Source: JBHGAV01 sp041946685
Lineage (GTDB): Bacteria; Acidobacteriota; Terriglobia; Bryobacterales; Bryobacteraceae
Length of the DNA: 34,955 bases
Assembly: GCA_041946685.1 (NCBI GenBank)
Contig: JBHGAV010000047.1
Location: 1-34,955 of the forward strand
Reading direction: 5' to 3'
Below the pieces are notes generated by a model. That model searched no databases. It worked only from the letters and a program-made list of their open reading frames with translations, and had not been told where the DNA came from. Positions 1-8,755 of the stretch are shown piece after piece (the stretch's first letter is position 1; each line of letters opens with the position of its first letter). The position numbers and the translations under genes were made by a program.

Positions 1-317
1 GCTCCGGCAGCTTTCCCGCTGCCCTTTCTGTGGTGTGCTTCGTTTATAACACAGTAGTAGTAGTTCACCGACAACAGCGTCGCGGCGCCGATCAGGCCAC
101 CGACGAGGGAGTTGTCGCTCCCGATGATGGCGTTCTGCACCGTGTTGGAGAGCGAGAGGAGCACCACCAGATCGAACGGGTTGAGCTGAGCCAGTTCCCG
201 CTTGCCGAAGATCCGCAGGAGGACAACCAAGACTGCATACACAATCAGCGGCCGGACGACCTTCTCGATCACCGACACCTGCGGTACGAAGATGTTGCCA
301 ATGATTTCCGAGAGCAT
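1..317 (-). CDS. DUF421/YetF-like membrane protein, partial
   Basis: The gene starts with ATG at 317 and runs off the left edge of the window, so only about 105 N-terminal residues are visible. Its start lies 4 bp after the flippase stop, and the end of the flippase gene (GGAGGATAG) supplies the ribosome binding site, so the two are probably translationally coupled. The protein shows two or three hydrophobic segments around the motif LRIFGKRELAQLNPFDLVVL followed by LSNTVQNAIIG, which is typical of the N-terminal membrane part of DUF421 (YetF/YkjA type) proteins. The molecular role of the family is not established. From about residue 90 (after SVNYYY) the sequence no longer follows the usual third helix and reads polar to the window edge; this could be divergence or a frameshift. 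A small inverted repeat (GGCAGC/GCTGCC) lies in this last part. Confidence 0.75.
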   Translation of the reverse strand, partial: MLSEIIGNIFVPQVSVIEKVVRPLIVYAVLVVLLRIFGKRELAQLNPFDLVVLLSLSNTVQNAIIGSDNSLVGGLIGAATLLSVNYYYCVINEAHHRKGSGKAAG

Positions 318-321
318 ACAC

Positions 322-1305
322 CTATCCTCCGTCCTTGAGCCTGACGGCCGACCGGATGTCGGCCCGGATGTTGGAGAGCGTCATCCCTGTCCGCGAGAGC
401 GCGGCCAGACCCAGAGCCCATAGCGGCAGTGTCAACAGTATGAATACGACCACGGAAAATCCGGTCGCTCGTGTCTTCTCAATGCCGAACAGGCTGAGAC
501 CAAGCACGGTGAAGAACTGGTAGCTGCCCACGTTGGCCGGGGCGTTCGGCAACACAGTACCCAGACGCACGATCAGGTACACGGCAGCTCCGGCGGATAA
601 GGGGAGCCCCAGGTGGAACGCTTCCATGACCAGCCAGAACGAGATCACTTCGAAGGCAAGGAATGCAAACGAGAATGCCCCTGCGACGGCCATCGTGCGC
701 CCCGCGCCGATCTGCTGAAAGCCCTGGAACCTGCCCCCGAAACGGGACTTGCCTAGAGCGAGACACAGGAAAACGCCCGCCAGTAGCAGCACAACGGCGC
801 CAAAGACGTCTCCACCCAGCATGAGGTCCCTGGGAAGGGGCACCAAGATGGCCACCAGACCGAACCCGATTGCCATCCACACGCCGTCCAGGAGCCGGCT
901 GACCAGCATGGAGGGGATAACGTCCGGAATGTGCCGGCCCAACCACCTGCTGGCAAGATATGCCCTGACCAGCTCGCCGAGGCGCATGGGCATGACCTCA
1001 TTGGCGAACAAGCCGACGTAGACGGCCTGGGTGGCGCGCAGGAGAGACATCCGTCCTACCGGGAGCAGGAGCACGCGCCAGCGTACCGCGTCACAGACGT
1101 ATCCAAGAATGTCGCTGGCGACAGCGGGCAGCACCCACCACCAAGACATCGAACCGATGTAGCCGGCCATGCGCTCGATGTGGACGTCGTGAAACACCCA
1201 GATCAATCCGGCGCCCGCGAGCGCGTATCCCAGCACCGTTCTCCAGAAGGCGGAGCGCGCAGCGGCCGCCCCCGGCTGTACAGTCAGTGAGTCGCCTGAA
1301 TCCAT
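322..1305 (-). CDS. MprF-type flippase domain protein (lysylphosphatidylglycerol synthase TM region, UPF0104)
   Basis: This 327-residue integral membrane protein has about eight hydrophobic segments. It carries the hallmark NEVMPMRLGELVR (about residues 102-114) and a later LPNAPANVGSYQF, both typical of the N-terminal flippase half of MprF and of stand-alone UPF0104 proteins. By family, it would move aminoacylated phosphatidylglycerol or a related lipid across the inner membrane. I chose the ATG at 1305: the frame is open for 125 codons further upstream, but that stretch is basic low-complexity sequence lying over the hydrolase gene and is a shadow. The start overlaps the end of the AcvB-like hydrolase by 22 bp. 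The matching synthase half is encoded two genes upstream (2070-3707), so MprF appears split into two polypeptides. Substrate specificity cannot be read from the sequence. Confidence 0.85.
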   Translation of the reverse strand: MDSGDSLTVQPGAAAARSAFWRTVLGYALAGAGLIWVFHDVHIERMAGYIGSMSWWWVLPAVASDILGYVCDAVRWRVLLLPVGRMSLLRATQAVYVGLFANEVMPMRLGELVRAYLASRWLGRHIPDVIPSMLVSRLLDGVWMAIGFGLVAILVPLPRDLMLGGDVFGAVVLLLAGVFLCLALGKSRFGGRFQGFQQIGAGRTMAVAGAFSFAFLAFEVISFWLVMEAFHLGLPLSAGAAVYLIVRLGTVLPNAPANVGSYQFFTVLGLSLFGIEKTRATGFSVVVFILLTLPLWALGLAALSRTGMTLSNIRADIRSAVRLKDGG

Positions 1306-2063
1306 TCCAGCGCTTCCCGCAGAACCCGGAAGAAGTCCGCCTGATTGCCGGAGTAACGGTGGTCCCTGGCTTTCACCAGAAAGAATCGCTTGGGCTCGGC
1401 GGCCCCGGCGAACATCCGCTGCGTCTGATCCACGGTCACGTACTCGTCGCCACTCGAATGGATCATCGCCAGCGGCAGCGGCGAGACTCTTGCGAGGAGG
1501 GGGGCGGTGTCGAAGTGAGGCTCGTCGGGATCGCGCTTGGTCAGGTAAGTGAGGCTGTCGGCGAGCCTCCAGCCCAGGAAACCGCGGACGGGCAGCCCCA
1601 TCGTCAACAGCCCGCGGAAGGCCGTCCTGCTGTCTGCCGAGGCGGCGCCCAAAAGCGCAAGCCCGGCGCCTTCCGACCACCCTGCTACGACCAGCCTCTC
1701 CGGGTTTCCCCGGGTCAGCATCCCCGCCATGGCACGGAAATCGGCGGCGACCTGGGCCTCCGTCAAGGTCGCCCTGCCCGGCGTGAAACCCTCGAGATAG
1801 ACTTTGGTGTCCCAGCCAAAGACGTCATACCCGCACGAGGAGGCGCCACTCGCGATGTCGACGGCGAAGCCCCGCCAGCCGCCATCCCCGGGCAGGAACA
1901 GCAGGGCGCCGGTCCTGCCTCCTGCCGCAGGGTAGGAATGCACCTCCTGGGCCTGGCCACGCAGCACAACCGAGTTCTTGCCCGGCGCCAGATGTTGTGC
2001 CGGCAGAGCGCAGGCCAGAAGCACCACAGCAGGAACCGGCCGCAACAGATGTGATTTCATCAT
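1284..2063 (-). CDS. AcvB/VirJ-like alpha/beta hydrolase, probable aminoacyl-phosphatidylglycerol hydrolase
   Basis: This is a 259-residue exported alpha/beta hydrolase. Residues 1-22 form a signal peptide (MMKSHLLRP, then a hydrophobic core ending ACALPAQ). The segment LFLPGDGGWRGF (about 55-66) followed by FGWDTKVY is the characteristic N-terminal block of the VirJ/AcvB family. The nucleophile is Ser130 in GWSEG; Asp206 (SSGDEY) and His235 (RDHRY) are plausible triad partners. Length matches single-domain VirJ rather than two-domain AcvB. In rhizobia and Agrobacterium, AcvB sits beside the lysyl-PG synthase LpiA and hydrolyses lysyl-phosphatidylglycerol in the periplasm. Here it lies between the synthase (6 bp upstream) and the flippase (22 bp overlap), which strongly suggests the same role; that is inference from family and context. 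The start is the first of two ATG codons, with AGGAA upstream. Confidence 0.8.
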   Translation of the reverse strand: MMKSHLLRPVPAVVLLACALPAQHLAPGKNSVVLRGQAQEVHSYPAAGGRTGALLFLPGDGGWRGFAVDIASGASSCGYDVFGWDTKVYLEGFTPGRATLTEAQVAADFRAMAGMLTRGNPERLVVAGWSEGAGLALLGAASADSRTAFRGLLTMGLPVRGFLGWRLADSLTYLTKRDPDEPHFDTAPLLARVSPLPLAMIHSSGDEYVTVDQTQRMFAGAAEPKRFFLVKARDHRYSGNQADFFRVLREALEWIQATH

Positions 2064-2069
2064 GGTTCC

Positions 2070-3707
2070 TCAGTCGGGCAACTCGGATACCTTGCCGAGA
2101 GCGATCGCCAGTCTTGGCAGTTCCAGCGTCCGGCGGTATACGACGTAGCGCGGTTCCCAGATGGTAGCGAACTTGGCCTTGTAGGCGAGCAAGCCTTTGA
2201 AACTGAAAAGGAAGTTCAGGTGCTGGAAGAAAGCGTGAATCGCGCGTTCTTCCGGCGAGGCCTCTTCCTGCTGCTGGAAACCGGCCATCGGCGCCATGCC
2301 CAGGTTGAAGCGCTCGAAGCCGCGTTCCTTGCTGAGCAGGAAGGTTCTCACAAAGACATAGTCCATGATGCCGTTGGGAGCCTCCTCGCACCGCCGCATC
2401 AGGTCGACCGTAGTCTCCCCGCGCCGATACGAAGGCACCAGGTTCACGAAGGCCAGCACCTTGCCGTTTTCGTCCTGGGCGGTGACGACCGGCGTGCTAC
2501 TGATGTACTCCTCGTCGAACATGCCGAGCGTGAACTGGCGTTCTCGGCGGCCGGGGATGTTCAGCCATTCATCGGAGACTTCCTTGAGCTGCGCGATCAG
2601 CGCGCCGGGGATCGGCGGAGGGACGTATTCGGTCCGGATTCCTGCCTTCTCAAGCAGGTTCACCTTGGAGCGAAACGTCTTGGCCGCCGGACCCTGAAGC
2701 GTGAAGCTGGTGAGATCGACGATGGCGTCGTCACCTATCTTCAGCTTCTTGAATCCAAGCCGCTGGTAGACATCCAGGAAATCCGGGAGAGCCTGGTGGA
2801 AGCCCAGTCCCCAGTCGTTGTCCGCACAATAGGACACGAACCGACGGATGATGGGCTCGATGGCGTCCTCCGGCCCGATCGGGTCGCCGAGTACCACCGC
2901 GAAATTGCCGCCCACCCTGTAGGCGAGGAAACAGTCGTGGCCAGAGGACCAATAGAACGACTTGTCGGGCCGTGCCTTGAAGAAGTCCTGGGAACTGCGG
3001 CCGTATCTCTCCAGCACTGCCTTCGCCTGCTCGATCTCGTGAGGGTGGGTCCGAAACTGGTACAGGGCGGGGCGGAAGAACGCGAAGCCCACGTACAGGA
3101 AGGAGGCCAGGCTGATCAGGTACAGGGAATCCTGGAACCAGATCGCATAGTGGGTGCGCGGCTGGAGCGACGGGTCTCCCTGGAGGAGGAAGAAGTGCAT
3201 CGTGCGCTCCACCGAGTTCAGGAGATTAAAATCGATTCCGAACTCGCGCGGCGCAAGCAGCCAGAAGCCTGTGATCCCGTACACGAGCGCTAGTGCCAGG
3301 GCCAGCAGACTCCGCCTTGTCGCCAGGGCCCATCCGCCACCACGGCTCTTCACCGAGTAGCGATGGCGGGTAGCCCAAAGCGTCGCTAGCAGGAGCGCCG
3401 AAACCGTTGCCTCCTCATAGTCAACGCCCTTGGCGAGGTGGAACAGGACCGAAAAGCCCGCCAGAAGGACCGCGATCAGCCAGGCCCGCCGTTTTCGCCG
3501 GTAGATGTTCAGCGAGACGATAACCAGCGCGAAGCCAATCAGCAGAGTGGCGCTGCGGGAAAGGCGTATGAACTCCAACGGGAATACTTCCCTCAACCGG
3601 ACAACGCGCTCGGGAAGGCTGGGGCCGATCACGGAGTACAGGTTCAGCAGGCCGCTGCCGAGCGTGAGCAGGAAGGCAAGCAGGACCGCCGGCGGCGTGC
3701 GCCTCAC
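2070..3707 (-). CDS. MprF-like phosphatidylglycerol aminoacyltransferase (DUF2156)
   Basis: This 545-residue protein starts with GTG at 3707 and overlaps the stop of the upstream protease gene by 4 bp (GTGA). The N-terminal ~220 residues hold about six membrane segments, matching the last six helices of canonical MprF. The C-terminal ~320 residues form the DUF2156 (LPG synthetase) double-GNAT domain, with landmarks DKSFYWSSGHDCFLAYRVGG, GDPIGPED, a conserved SDEWL block, ERFNLGMAPM and the basic YKAKFATIWEPRYVVY near the end. The family transfers an amino acid (often lysine or alanine) from aminoacyl-tRNA to phosphatidylglycerol on the cytoplasmic face, reducing membrane negative charge. The separate flippase gene at 322-1305 supplies the missing N-terminal half. 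The amino acid used cannot be deduced here. Confidence 0.88.
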   Translation of the reverse strand: MRRTPPAVLLAFLLTLGSGLLNLYSVIGPSLPERVVRLREVFPLEFIRLSRSATLLIGFALVIVSLNIYRRKRRAWLIAVLLAGFSVLFHLAKGVDYEEATVSALLLATLWATRHRYSVKSRGGGWALATRRSLLALALALVYGITGFWLLAPREFGIDFNLLNSVERTMHFFLLQGDPSLQPRTHYAIWFQDSLYLISLASFLYVGFAFFRPALYQFRTHPHEIEQAKAVLERYGRSSQDFFKARPDKSFYWSSGHDCFLAYRVGGNFAVVLGDPIGPEDAIEPIIRRFVSYCADNDWGLGFHQALPDFLDVYQRLGFKKLKIGDDAIVDLTSFTLQGPAAKTFRSKVNLLEKAGIRTEYVPPPIPGALIAQLKEVSDEWLNIPGRRERQFTLGMFDEEYISSTPVVTAQDENGKVLAFVNLVPSYRRGETTVDLMRRCEEAPNGIMDYVFVRTFLLSKERGFERFNLGMAPMAGFQQQEEASPEERAIHAFFQHLNFLFSFKGLLAYKAKFATIWEPRYVVYRRTLELPRLAIALGKVSELPD

Positions 3708-4609
3708 TGCTTCTTCTCCCCCCCCGTGGTGGGGCCGGCGTCCCTGCGGGGCTGATCGCTGAAGGTGCGGCGAAGCGGGACGTAGAGCACCGAGGGCCTT
3801 CCGGCGCCAGCCTGAGGGTAGAGATCCATCAGCTCATAGATGATCGGAGGCATGTCCGTGGAGATCGGCAGGCCCAGTTCACGGGCCGCCTCGACCATGA
3901 TTGGGAAGTCGTGAGTGAATCGCCCGTCGGTCAGCACCGTGGCCAGCGAGACCGCTTTCTCCTTGGGCAGGTGTTTCAGCAGCACTTCGGCGACAAAAGT
4001 CACGGTTTGCAGCCGCGCCTTGGCTGCCATGTCCGCCAGCACCAGCATCTCGTCGCCGACGGCAGGTGGTTTCTTCAGCTCCACGGTCCGGATGATAGAT
4101 GCGGCGGGCATGTCTCCAATCTGGGGGTCCACAGGACCGAGCACGGCGTTGGGATCCATTACGATCTGGTCGGCTGCCAGCGCCATCAGTGTGCCCCCGC
4201 TCATGGCGTAGTGCGGCACGAAGACCGTCACCTTGCCCTTGCGGTCCACCAGAGCCTTGGCGATTTGCTCGGCAGCGAGCAAGAGGCCTCCCGGAGTGTG
4301 CAGGATGAGGTCGATCGGCCGGTCAGCCGGGGTTAACCGAATGGCGCGAAGAATAGCTTCTGAATCGTCCACCGAAATGGAGCTGCTCACCGGGACACCA
4401 AACAGGCTTACCGTCTCCTGCCGGTGAATCATGGCGATCACCCGCGAATTGCGCTGCTGCTGAAAGCGGTCCAGAAGGCTGGAACGGGCCGATTCTTCCC
4501 GGTTTGCCCCGAGGTACTGGGCCAGGATGAGCCAAACCACCACTAGGCCGAGCAGTATCTTGACTGCCGTCCAGACGCGAAAGAGCAGTGAAGTTCTTGA
4601 GTCGTCCAT
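3704..4609 (-). CDS. Membrane-anchored SDH-type (ClpP/SppA-fold) serine protease
   Basis: This is a 301-residue protein of the serine dehydrogenase proteinase (SDH) family with the ClpP/crotonase fold. One transmembrane helix (about residues 14-31) is followed by the protease domain: HTPGG (104-108), the nucleophile Ser137 in AMSGGT, then AADQIVMDPNAVLGPVDPQ. The helix suggests membrane anchoring with the catalytic domain on one face. I prefer the ATG at 4609, which has AGGGAGAA five bases upstream; an in-frame TTG at 4642 would add 11 residues but has no ribosome binding site. The stop overlaps the GTG of the aminoacyltransferase gene, so the two are translationally coupled. Members are poorly characterised; membrane-protein quality control or a role with the lipid module is possible but unproven. 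Confidence 0.83.
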   Translation of the reverse strand: MDDSRTSLLFRVWTAVKILLGLVVVWLILAQYLGANREESARSSLLDRFQQQRNSRVIAMIHRQETVSLFGVPVSSSISVDDSEAILRAIRLTPADRPIDLILHTPGGLLLAAEQIAKALVDRKGKVTVFVPHYAMSGGTLMALAADQIVMDPNAVLGPVDPQIGDMPAASIIRTVELKKPPAVGDEMLVLADMAAKARLQTVTFVAEVLLKHLPKEKAVSLATVLTDGRFTHDFPIMVEAARELGLPISTDMPPIIYELMDLYPQAGAGRPSVLYVPLRRTFSDQPRRDAGPTTGGEKKQ

Positions 4610-4644
4610 GAAGTTCTCCCTGTTGCCATTCGAAGACTCCAAGC

Positions 4645-5832
4645 CTACATCTTGCGTTTGACGAGCTGGAGGTTGGAGGGGATTCGTGAGAATCCGTAGC
4701 CAATGTGAAAGCCAAGCGGCCTGGAGGTGGACGTTTCATACGCCCGCCTCAGATCGGGCTGTTCCAGCCAGCGAAAACTGCCGTAGGGGCGATCGTAACT
4801 GCCGTAAAGCTGAACCTGCCAGCGCGCCGGGTCGAAGAAGCGATAGGGAATGCCTGAGTCGTCTTGCAGAATCGCGTTGCTGGATGCCAGAATCCGCTCG
4901 CGGATGATCGAGAACGAGGGTTCGTGCGGCATGTAGGAGGTCGCTTTGAAGAAGGTCACGACGCCCTTCAACCTCTCCAGGAACATCAGGAAAGGTTTGT
5001 TTTGCCTCAGCCAGTCGTCGGAGAGGTTCACCGAAAAATAGTAAAGCGTATGCGCGCGATGGTCTTCCTCCCCACGGAAATCGATCTGGATCCCCTTATT
5101 GCCGATCTTCCCTGGTGCTCTGTAGTCGGCGGGGCGCTCAACGACGCGCCCGTCCGCGTCCAATCGCACATAGCGGTGCCCGAGGACTGTGTGCCCGGTT
5201 CGCGCGAGCAGGAGGAGAATGGGGGGCAACAGTCCGTCGGTTACCTGGCCGCGGAACTCGCGGTCCATCTCCCTGGTGATGAAGAAGCTGCGCTCCAATT
5301 CGGAAGAGACCGAATCACGCACTTCCGCAAGGTAACCGGAAAGGTCCTCCCTGGCGAACTGGCGCGGCGTGGGCAGCGTCCCCGCCGGCTCCAGACCGAC
5401 CATGACGCACACGGGACTTCGGGGGAAGAACACGGTCGCCATCAAGACGTCCGGTCCGCTAAAGGGGTAGAAGAGCAGGGAATCCTCGAATGGTGCGCCG
5501 CTCAGTTCCTCCTTTTGGAACGCACGCATGGCGGGGATCCACTTTTCCTGCACTCTCTTCCAGAGCTGGTCGAGCTCGCGTCGATGGACGTCCCAGGCCT
5601 CTTGAGTCTCCAGGTACTTGAATGAAGAGCCGTTACCGGCGGGAAGGCCGGAAAGAAACCGGCCCGCGTCATCGGCGCTACGCGAGAGCGGCGCCGGTTC
5701 GGACAGTTTCGGGGCGGCTGAAGACCGAAGGACGGTTGCCGAGGGACGTCGGCAAGAAACCGTGGCCGCTGCGAACAGGAGCGCAAAGGCGAGCGTGACC
5801 GGCCGCGAGAGTACACCCGGCCTCACCCACAT
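4645..5832 (-). CDS. Uncharacterised lipoprotein or exported protein
   Basis: I do not recognise a family. The ATG at 5832 has GGAGGGA upstream and gives a signal peptide (positive MWVRPGVLSRP, hydrophobic VTLAFALLFAAA) ending at a possible lipobox cysteine (TVSC); the in-frame TTG at 5868 is less likely. The mature part of about 370 residues is globular, with no other membrane segment. It begins with a Ser/Pro/Ala-rich linker, then mixed sequence rich in Trp, Phe and Tyr, including LLFYPFSGPDVLMATVFFP and a repeated YGSYDRPYGSFRW-like stretch near the C-terminus. It is the first gene after nrdJ on the minus strand (60 bp gap) and leads into the protease, aminoacyltransferase, hydrolase and flippase genes. 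Guilt by association suggests an envelope role; nothing more specific is supported. Confidence 0.7.
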   Translation of the reverse strand: MWVRPGVLSRPVTLAFALLFAAATVSCRRPSATVLRSSAAPKLSEPAPLSRSADDAGRFLSGLPAGNGSSFKYLETQEAWDVHRRELDQLWKRVQEKWIPAMRAFQKEELSGAPFEDSLLFYPFSGPDVLMATVFFPRSPVCVMVGLEPAGTLPTPRQFAREDLSGYLAEVRDSVSSELERSFFITREMDREFRGQVTDGLLPPILLLLARTGHTVLGHRYVRLDADGRVVERPADYRAPGKIGNKGIQIDFRGEEDHRAHTLYYFSVNLSDDWLRQNKPFLMFLERLKGVVTFFKATSYMPHEPSFSIIRERILASSNAILQDDSGIPYRFFDPARWQVQLYGSYDRPYGSFRWLEQPDLRRAYETSTSRPLGFHIGYGFSRIPSNLQLVKRKM

Positions 5833-5892
5833 GGCCCAAGTATCCCTCCGCCGGAACCGGTGCGGCAAGAGGTCTTCCAGATTGGTTTAGGA

Positions 5893-8703
5893 TCAACTAC
5901 AGCCGCTGGTGCCGCCGCAGTTTTCGCACTTGTAGCAGCTTCCGTTGCGGGTCATCAGGCCGCCGCACTCGCTGCACAGCGGAGCGTCCTCGACCACCGG
6001 ACCGAAGGGCAGCGTCTGCTGCGGCTCGGGCTCGGTGGGACGCAGCTTGGCAGCATCGCCCGCTTCCGTCTGCGCGTATTCCGGCCCCAGAAACTTCGCG
6101 CCCAGCCACCGGAAGATGTAATCCAGGATCGACTTGGCGTAGGGGACCTGCTGGTTGCCGGTCCAACCGCTGGGCTCAAAGCGCACGTGGCTGAACTTGT
6201 CCACCAGGAACTTGAGCGGCACGCCGTATTGCAGGCTGAAGCTGATGGCCGTGGCGAAGCCGTCCATCAGGCCGGAGATGGTCGAGCCCTCCTTGGCCAT
6301 GGTGATGAACAACTCGCCCGGCTGGCCGTCTTCGTACAGGCCCACCGTGATGTAGCCCTCGTGGCCCCCGATGGAGAACTTGTGCGTCACCGACTGCCGC
6401 TCGTCGGGCAGCTTGCGGCGCGTCGGGCGGTACACGATCTTCTCGACCGCTGCCGGCGCCTTGGCGGCCCGCTCGCCCTTGCCGGTGCTGAGCGGCTGAA
6501 CGCGCTTGGAGTTGTCGCGGTAGATGGCCACCGCCTTGAGGCCGAGCCGCCAACTTTCGATGTAGGCGTTCATGATGTCGTCGACGGTGGACTCTTCCGG
6601 CATGTTGATGGTCTTGGAGATCGCCCCGGAGATGAAGGGCTGCACGGCGGCCATCATCTTGAGGTGGCCGGAGTGCGAAATGGAGCGCGTCCCGTTCTGC
6701 GGCCGGAGGCTGCAATCGAAGATGGACAGATGCTCACACTTGAGGTGCGGAGCGCCCTCGATCGTGCCGGTGGCGTCGATGTGACTGACGATCTGGTCCA
6801 CCTCAGCCGGCGAGTAGCCCATGCGGATCAAGGCCTGCGGCACGGTCTGGTTGACGATCTTGATGACCCCGCCGCCCACCAGCTTCTTGTACTTCACCAG
6901 GGCCAGGTCCGGCTCGATGCCGGTGGTGTCGCAGTCCATCATGAAGCCGATGGTGCCGGTGGGCGCGATCACCGTGACCTGCGCGTTGCGAAAACCGGAG
7001 CGGCGGCCAGCCTCGTAAGCCTCCCGCCAGGTGTCCCTAGCCGCCTCGTAGAGCGCAGGCGGGACATTCTCCTTGTGAATATTGCCGACAGCTTCACCGT
7101 GCATGCGGATCACGTCCAGGAAGGGGCCTTCGTTGCGCGCATAGCCGGCGAAGGGGCCGACGGCCTCGGCGACGCGGGCGCTGGTGAGGTAAGCCTGGCC
7201 GCACATGATGGCGGTGACGGCCCCGGCGTAGTCCCTCCCCTGGTCGCTGTCATAGGGAAGGCCGAGCGACATCAACATGGCGCCGAGGTTGGCGAATCCC
7301 AGGCCCACCGGCCGGTACTCGTGGGAATTCCGGGCGATCTTCTCGGTCGGGTAACTGGCGCTATCGACCACGATCTCCTGAGCCAGAATGACCGTCTCGA
7401 CCGCGCGCCGGAAAGACTCGACATCGAACTGCCCGTCCGGCCCGACGAACTTCATCAGGTTCACCGAGGCCAGGTTGCAGGCCGAGTCGTCCACGAACAT
7501 ATACTCCGAGCAAGGATTGGAGGCGTTGATCCTCGCCGTGTTCTTGCACGGGTTCCAGCGGTTCACCGTGGTGTCGAATTGCATGCCGGGGTCGCCGCAC
7601 TGCCAGGTGGCCTCGGCGATCTGCCGCAGCAATTCCCTGGCCTTGAGCTGCTTGACCGGCTGCCCGGACAGAACGGTCCGGGTCCACCAGTCGCCGTCCT
7701 CAAGGACGGCCTGCATGAACTCGTCCGTGACGCGCACAGAGTTGTTTGCATTCTGGAAGAAGATGGAGCCGTAGGCTTCGCCGTCGAGCGAGGCGTCGTA
7801 GCCGGCGTCCACGAGCACGTGGGCCTTCTTCTCCTCCTTGGCCTTGGCCCACACGAACTTCTCGATGTCGGGGTGGTCCACGTTGAGGATCACCATCTTG
7901 GCGGCACGGCGGGTCTTCCCGCCGCTCTTGATCACGCCCGCGAAGGCGTCGAAGCCCTTCATGAAGCTGAGCGGTCCCGAAGCGCGGCCTCCTCCGCTCA
8001 GCACGGCGTTCTCCTCGCGCAGGCTGGAGAGGTTCGAGCCGGTGCCGGAGCCCCACTTGAACAGCATGCCTTCGGTCTTGGCAAGGTCCAGGATGGACTC
8101 CAGCGAATCGGTCACCGAATTGATGAAGCAGGCCGAGCACTGGGGCTTCTGCAAACCCGCGGTCAGCTTCCGGATGGAATCGGTGGCCTCATCGTAGTAC
8201 CAGCCGTAACCACGCGATTCCTTAACGCCCACGTTGAACCAGACCGGGGAATTGAAGGCCGCTTTCTGGGTGAGCATGAGGTGGGCCAAGTCGTCCCGGA
8301 AGCTGTCGGCGTCCTCCGGCGCGCGGAAGTATCCTCCCTTCATCCCCCACTCGGTGATGGTGTCCACGACGCGGTGGACCAACTGGGCGACGCTCCGCTC
8401 CCGTGCCGCAGACCCGACCTTGCCGTGGAAGTACTTGCTGGCAACGATGTTGGTGGCCGTCTGAGACCAGTCGGCCGGAACCTCAACGTCGCGCTGTTCG
8501 AAGATCACCGCGCCTTTGTCGTTGGTGATGGTGGCGGTGCGAATCTCCCATTGGATTTCATCATAGGGGCTGCGTCCGGCCTCTAACCGGGCCGTGAAGT
8601 AGCGGGAGAAGCTCAAGCCGCTACGCAATCTGGTTTCGATCCTGTCCTTTGTTTCGTTCACTTTCGCATTCGTTGAAGCTAGCGCGACCTGGCCCACTGC
8701 CAT
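5893..8703 (-). CDS. nrdJ: Vitamin B12-dependent (class II) ribonucleoside-diphosphate reductase
   Basis: This 936-residue class II reductase makes deoxyribonucleotides using adenosylcobalamin to generate the thiyl radical, so it works with or without oxygen. Visible landmarks are CSACF (Cys189/Cys192 region), GSGTGSNLSSLR, a block with SGGKTRRAAKMVIL, the active-site NPCSEYM (about 396-402, supplying Asn, Cys and Glu), and PTGTIGFMMDCDTTGIEPD. The C-terminus has four cysteines in two CxxC pairs plus a final Cys, a zinc-ribbon-like tail common in long NrdJ. I chose the ATG at 8703, preceded by AAGGGGGG; an in-frame GTG at 8724 would add seven residues. The intergenic leader before it carries a promoter and a strong hairpin. 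An open frame of about 900 codons on the other strand is a codon-bias shadow. Confidence 0.96.
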   Translation of the reverse strand: MAVGQVALASTNAKVNETKDRIETRLRSGLSFSRYFTARLEAGRSPYDEIQWEIRTATITNDKGAVIFEQRDVEVPADWSQTATNIVASKYFHGKVGSAARERSVAQLVHRVVDTITEWGMKGGYFRAPEDADSFRDDLAHLMLTQKAAFNSPVWFNVGVKESRGYGWYYDEATDSIRKLTAGLQKPQCSACFINSVTDSLESILDLAKTEGMLFKWGSGTGSNLSSLREENAVLSGGGRASGPLSFMKGFDAFAGVIKSGGKTRRAAKMVILNVDHPDIEKFVWAKAKEEKKAHVLVDAGYDASLDGEAYGSIFFQNANNSVRVTDEFMQAVLEDGDWWTRTVLSGQPVKQLKARELLRQIAEATWQCGDPGMQFDTTVNRWNPCKNTARINASNPCSEYMFVDDSACNLASVNLMKFVGPDGQFDVESFRRAVETVILAQEIVVDSASYPTEKIARNSHEYRPVGLGFANLGAMLMSLGLPYDSDQGRDYAGAVTAIMCGQAYLTSARVAEAVGPFAGYARNEGPFLDVIRMHGEAVGNIHKENVPPALYEAARDTWREAYEAGRRSGFRNAQVTVIAPTGTIGFMMDCDTTGIEPDLALVKYKKLVGGGVIKIVNQTVPQALIRMGYSPAEVDQIVSHIDATGTIEGAPHLKCEHLSIFDCSLRPQNGTRSISHSGHLKMMAAVQPFISGAISKTINMPEESTVDDIMNAYIESWRLGLKAVAIYRDNSKRVQPLSTGKGERAAKAPAAVEKIVYRPTRRKLPDERQSVTHKFSIGGHEGYITVGLYEDGQPGELFITMAKEGSTISGLMDGFATAISFSLQYGVPLKFLVDKFSHVRFEPSGWTGNQQVPYAKSILDYIFRWLGAKFLGPEYAQTEAGDAAKLRPTEPEPQQTLPFGPVVEDAPLCSECGGLMTRNGSCYKCENCGGTSGCS

Positions 8704-8717
8704 ACTACCCCCCTTGT

Positions 8718-8745
8718 GCCTCACGGGGGTAGACCCCGAAGAGGC
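8718..8745 (-). promoter_or_regulatory. nrdJ leader hairpin next to the ribosome binding site
   Basis: On the transcribed strand the leader folds into GCCTC-TT-CGGGG-TCTAC-CCCCG-T-GAGGC, a ten-pair stem with a small internal bulge, ending 4 bases before the AAGGGGGG ribosome binding site of nrdJ. No T-run follows, so it is not an intrinsic terminator. It may affect translation or mRNA stability; function is inference. Confidence 0.45.
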
Positions 8746-8755
8746 GACATCTGCG

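Noticed and set aside
1306..1680. N-terminal 125-residue extension of the flippase
   Set aside because: It overlaps the hydrolase gene out of frame and has no membrane or family signal; ATG 1305 gives the normal family start.
5860..8586. A 908-codon open frame on the plus strand opposite nrdJ
   Set aside because: It is the complement of a strongly recognised enzyme in high-GC DNA, is Arg/His/Val-biased with no motif, and has no ribosome binding site.
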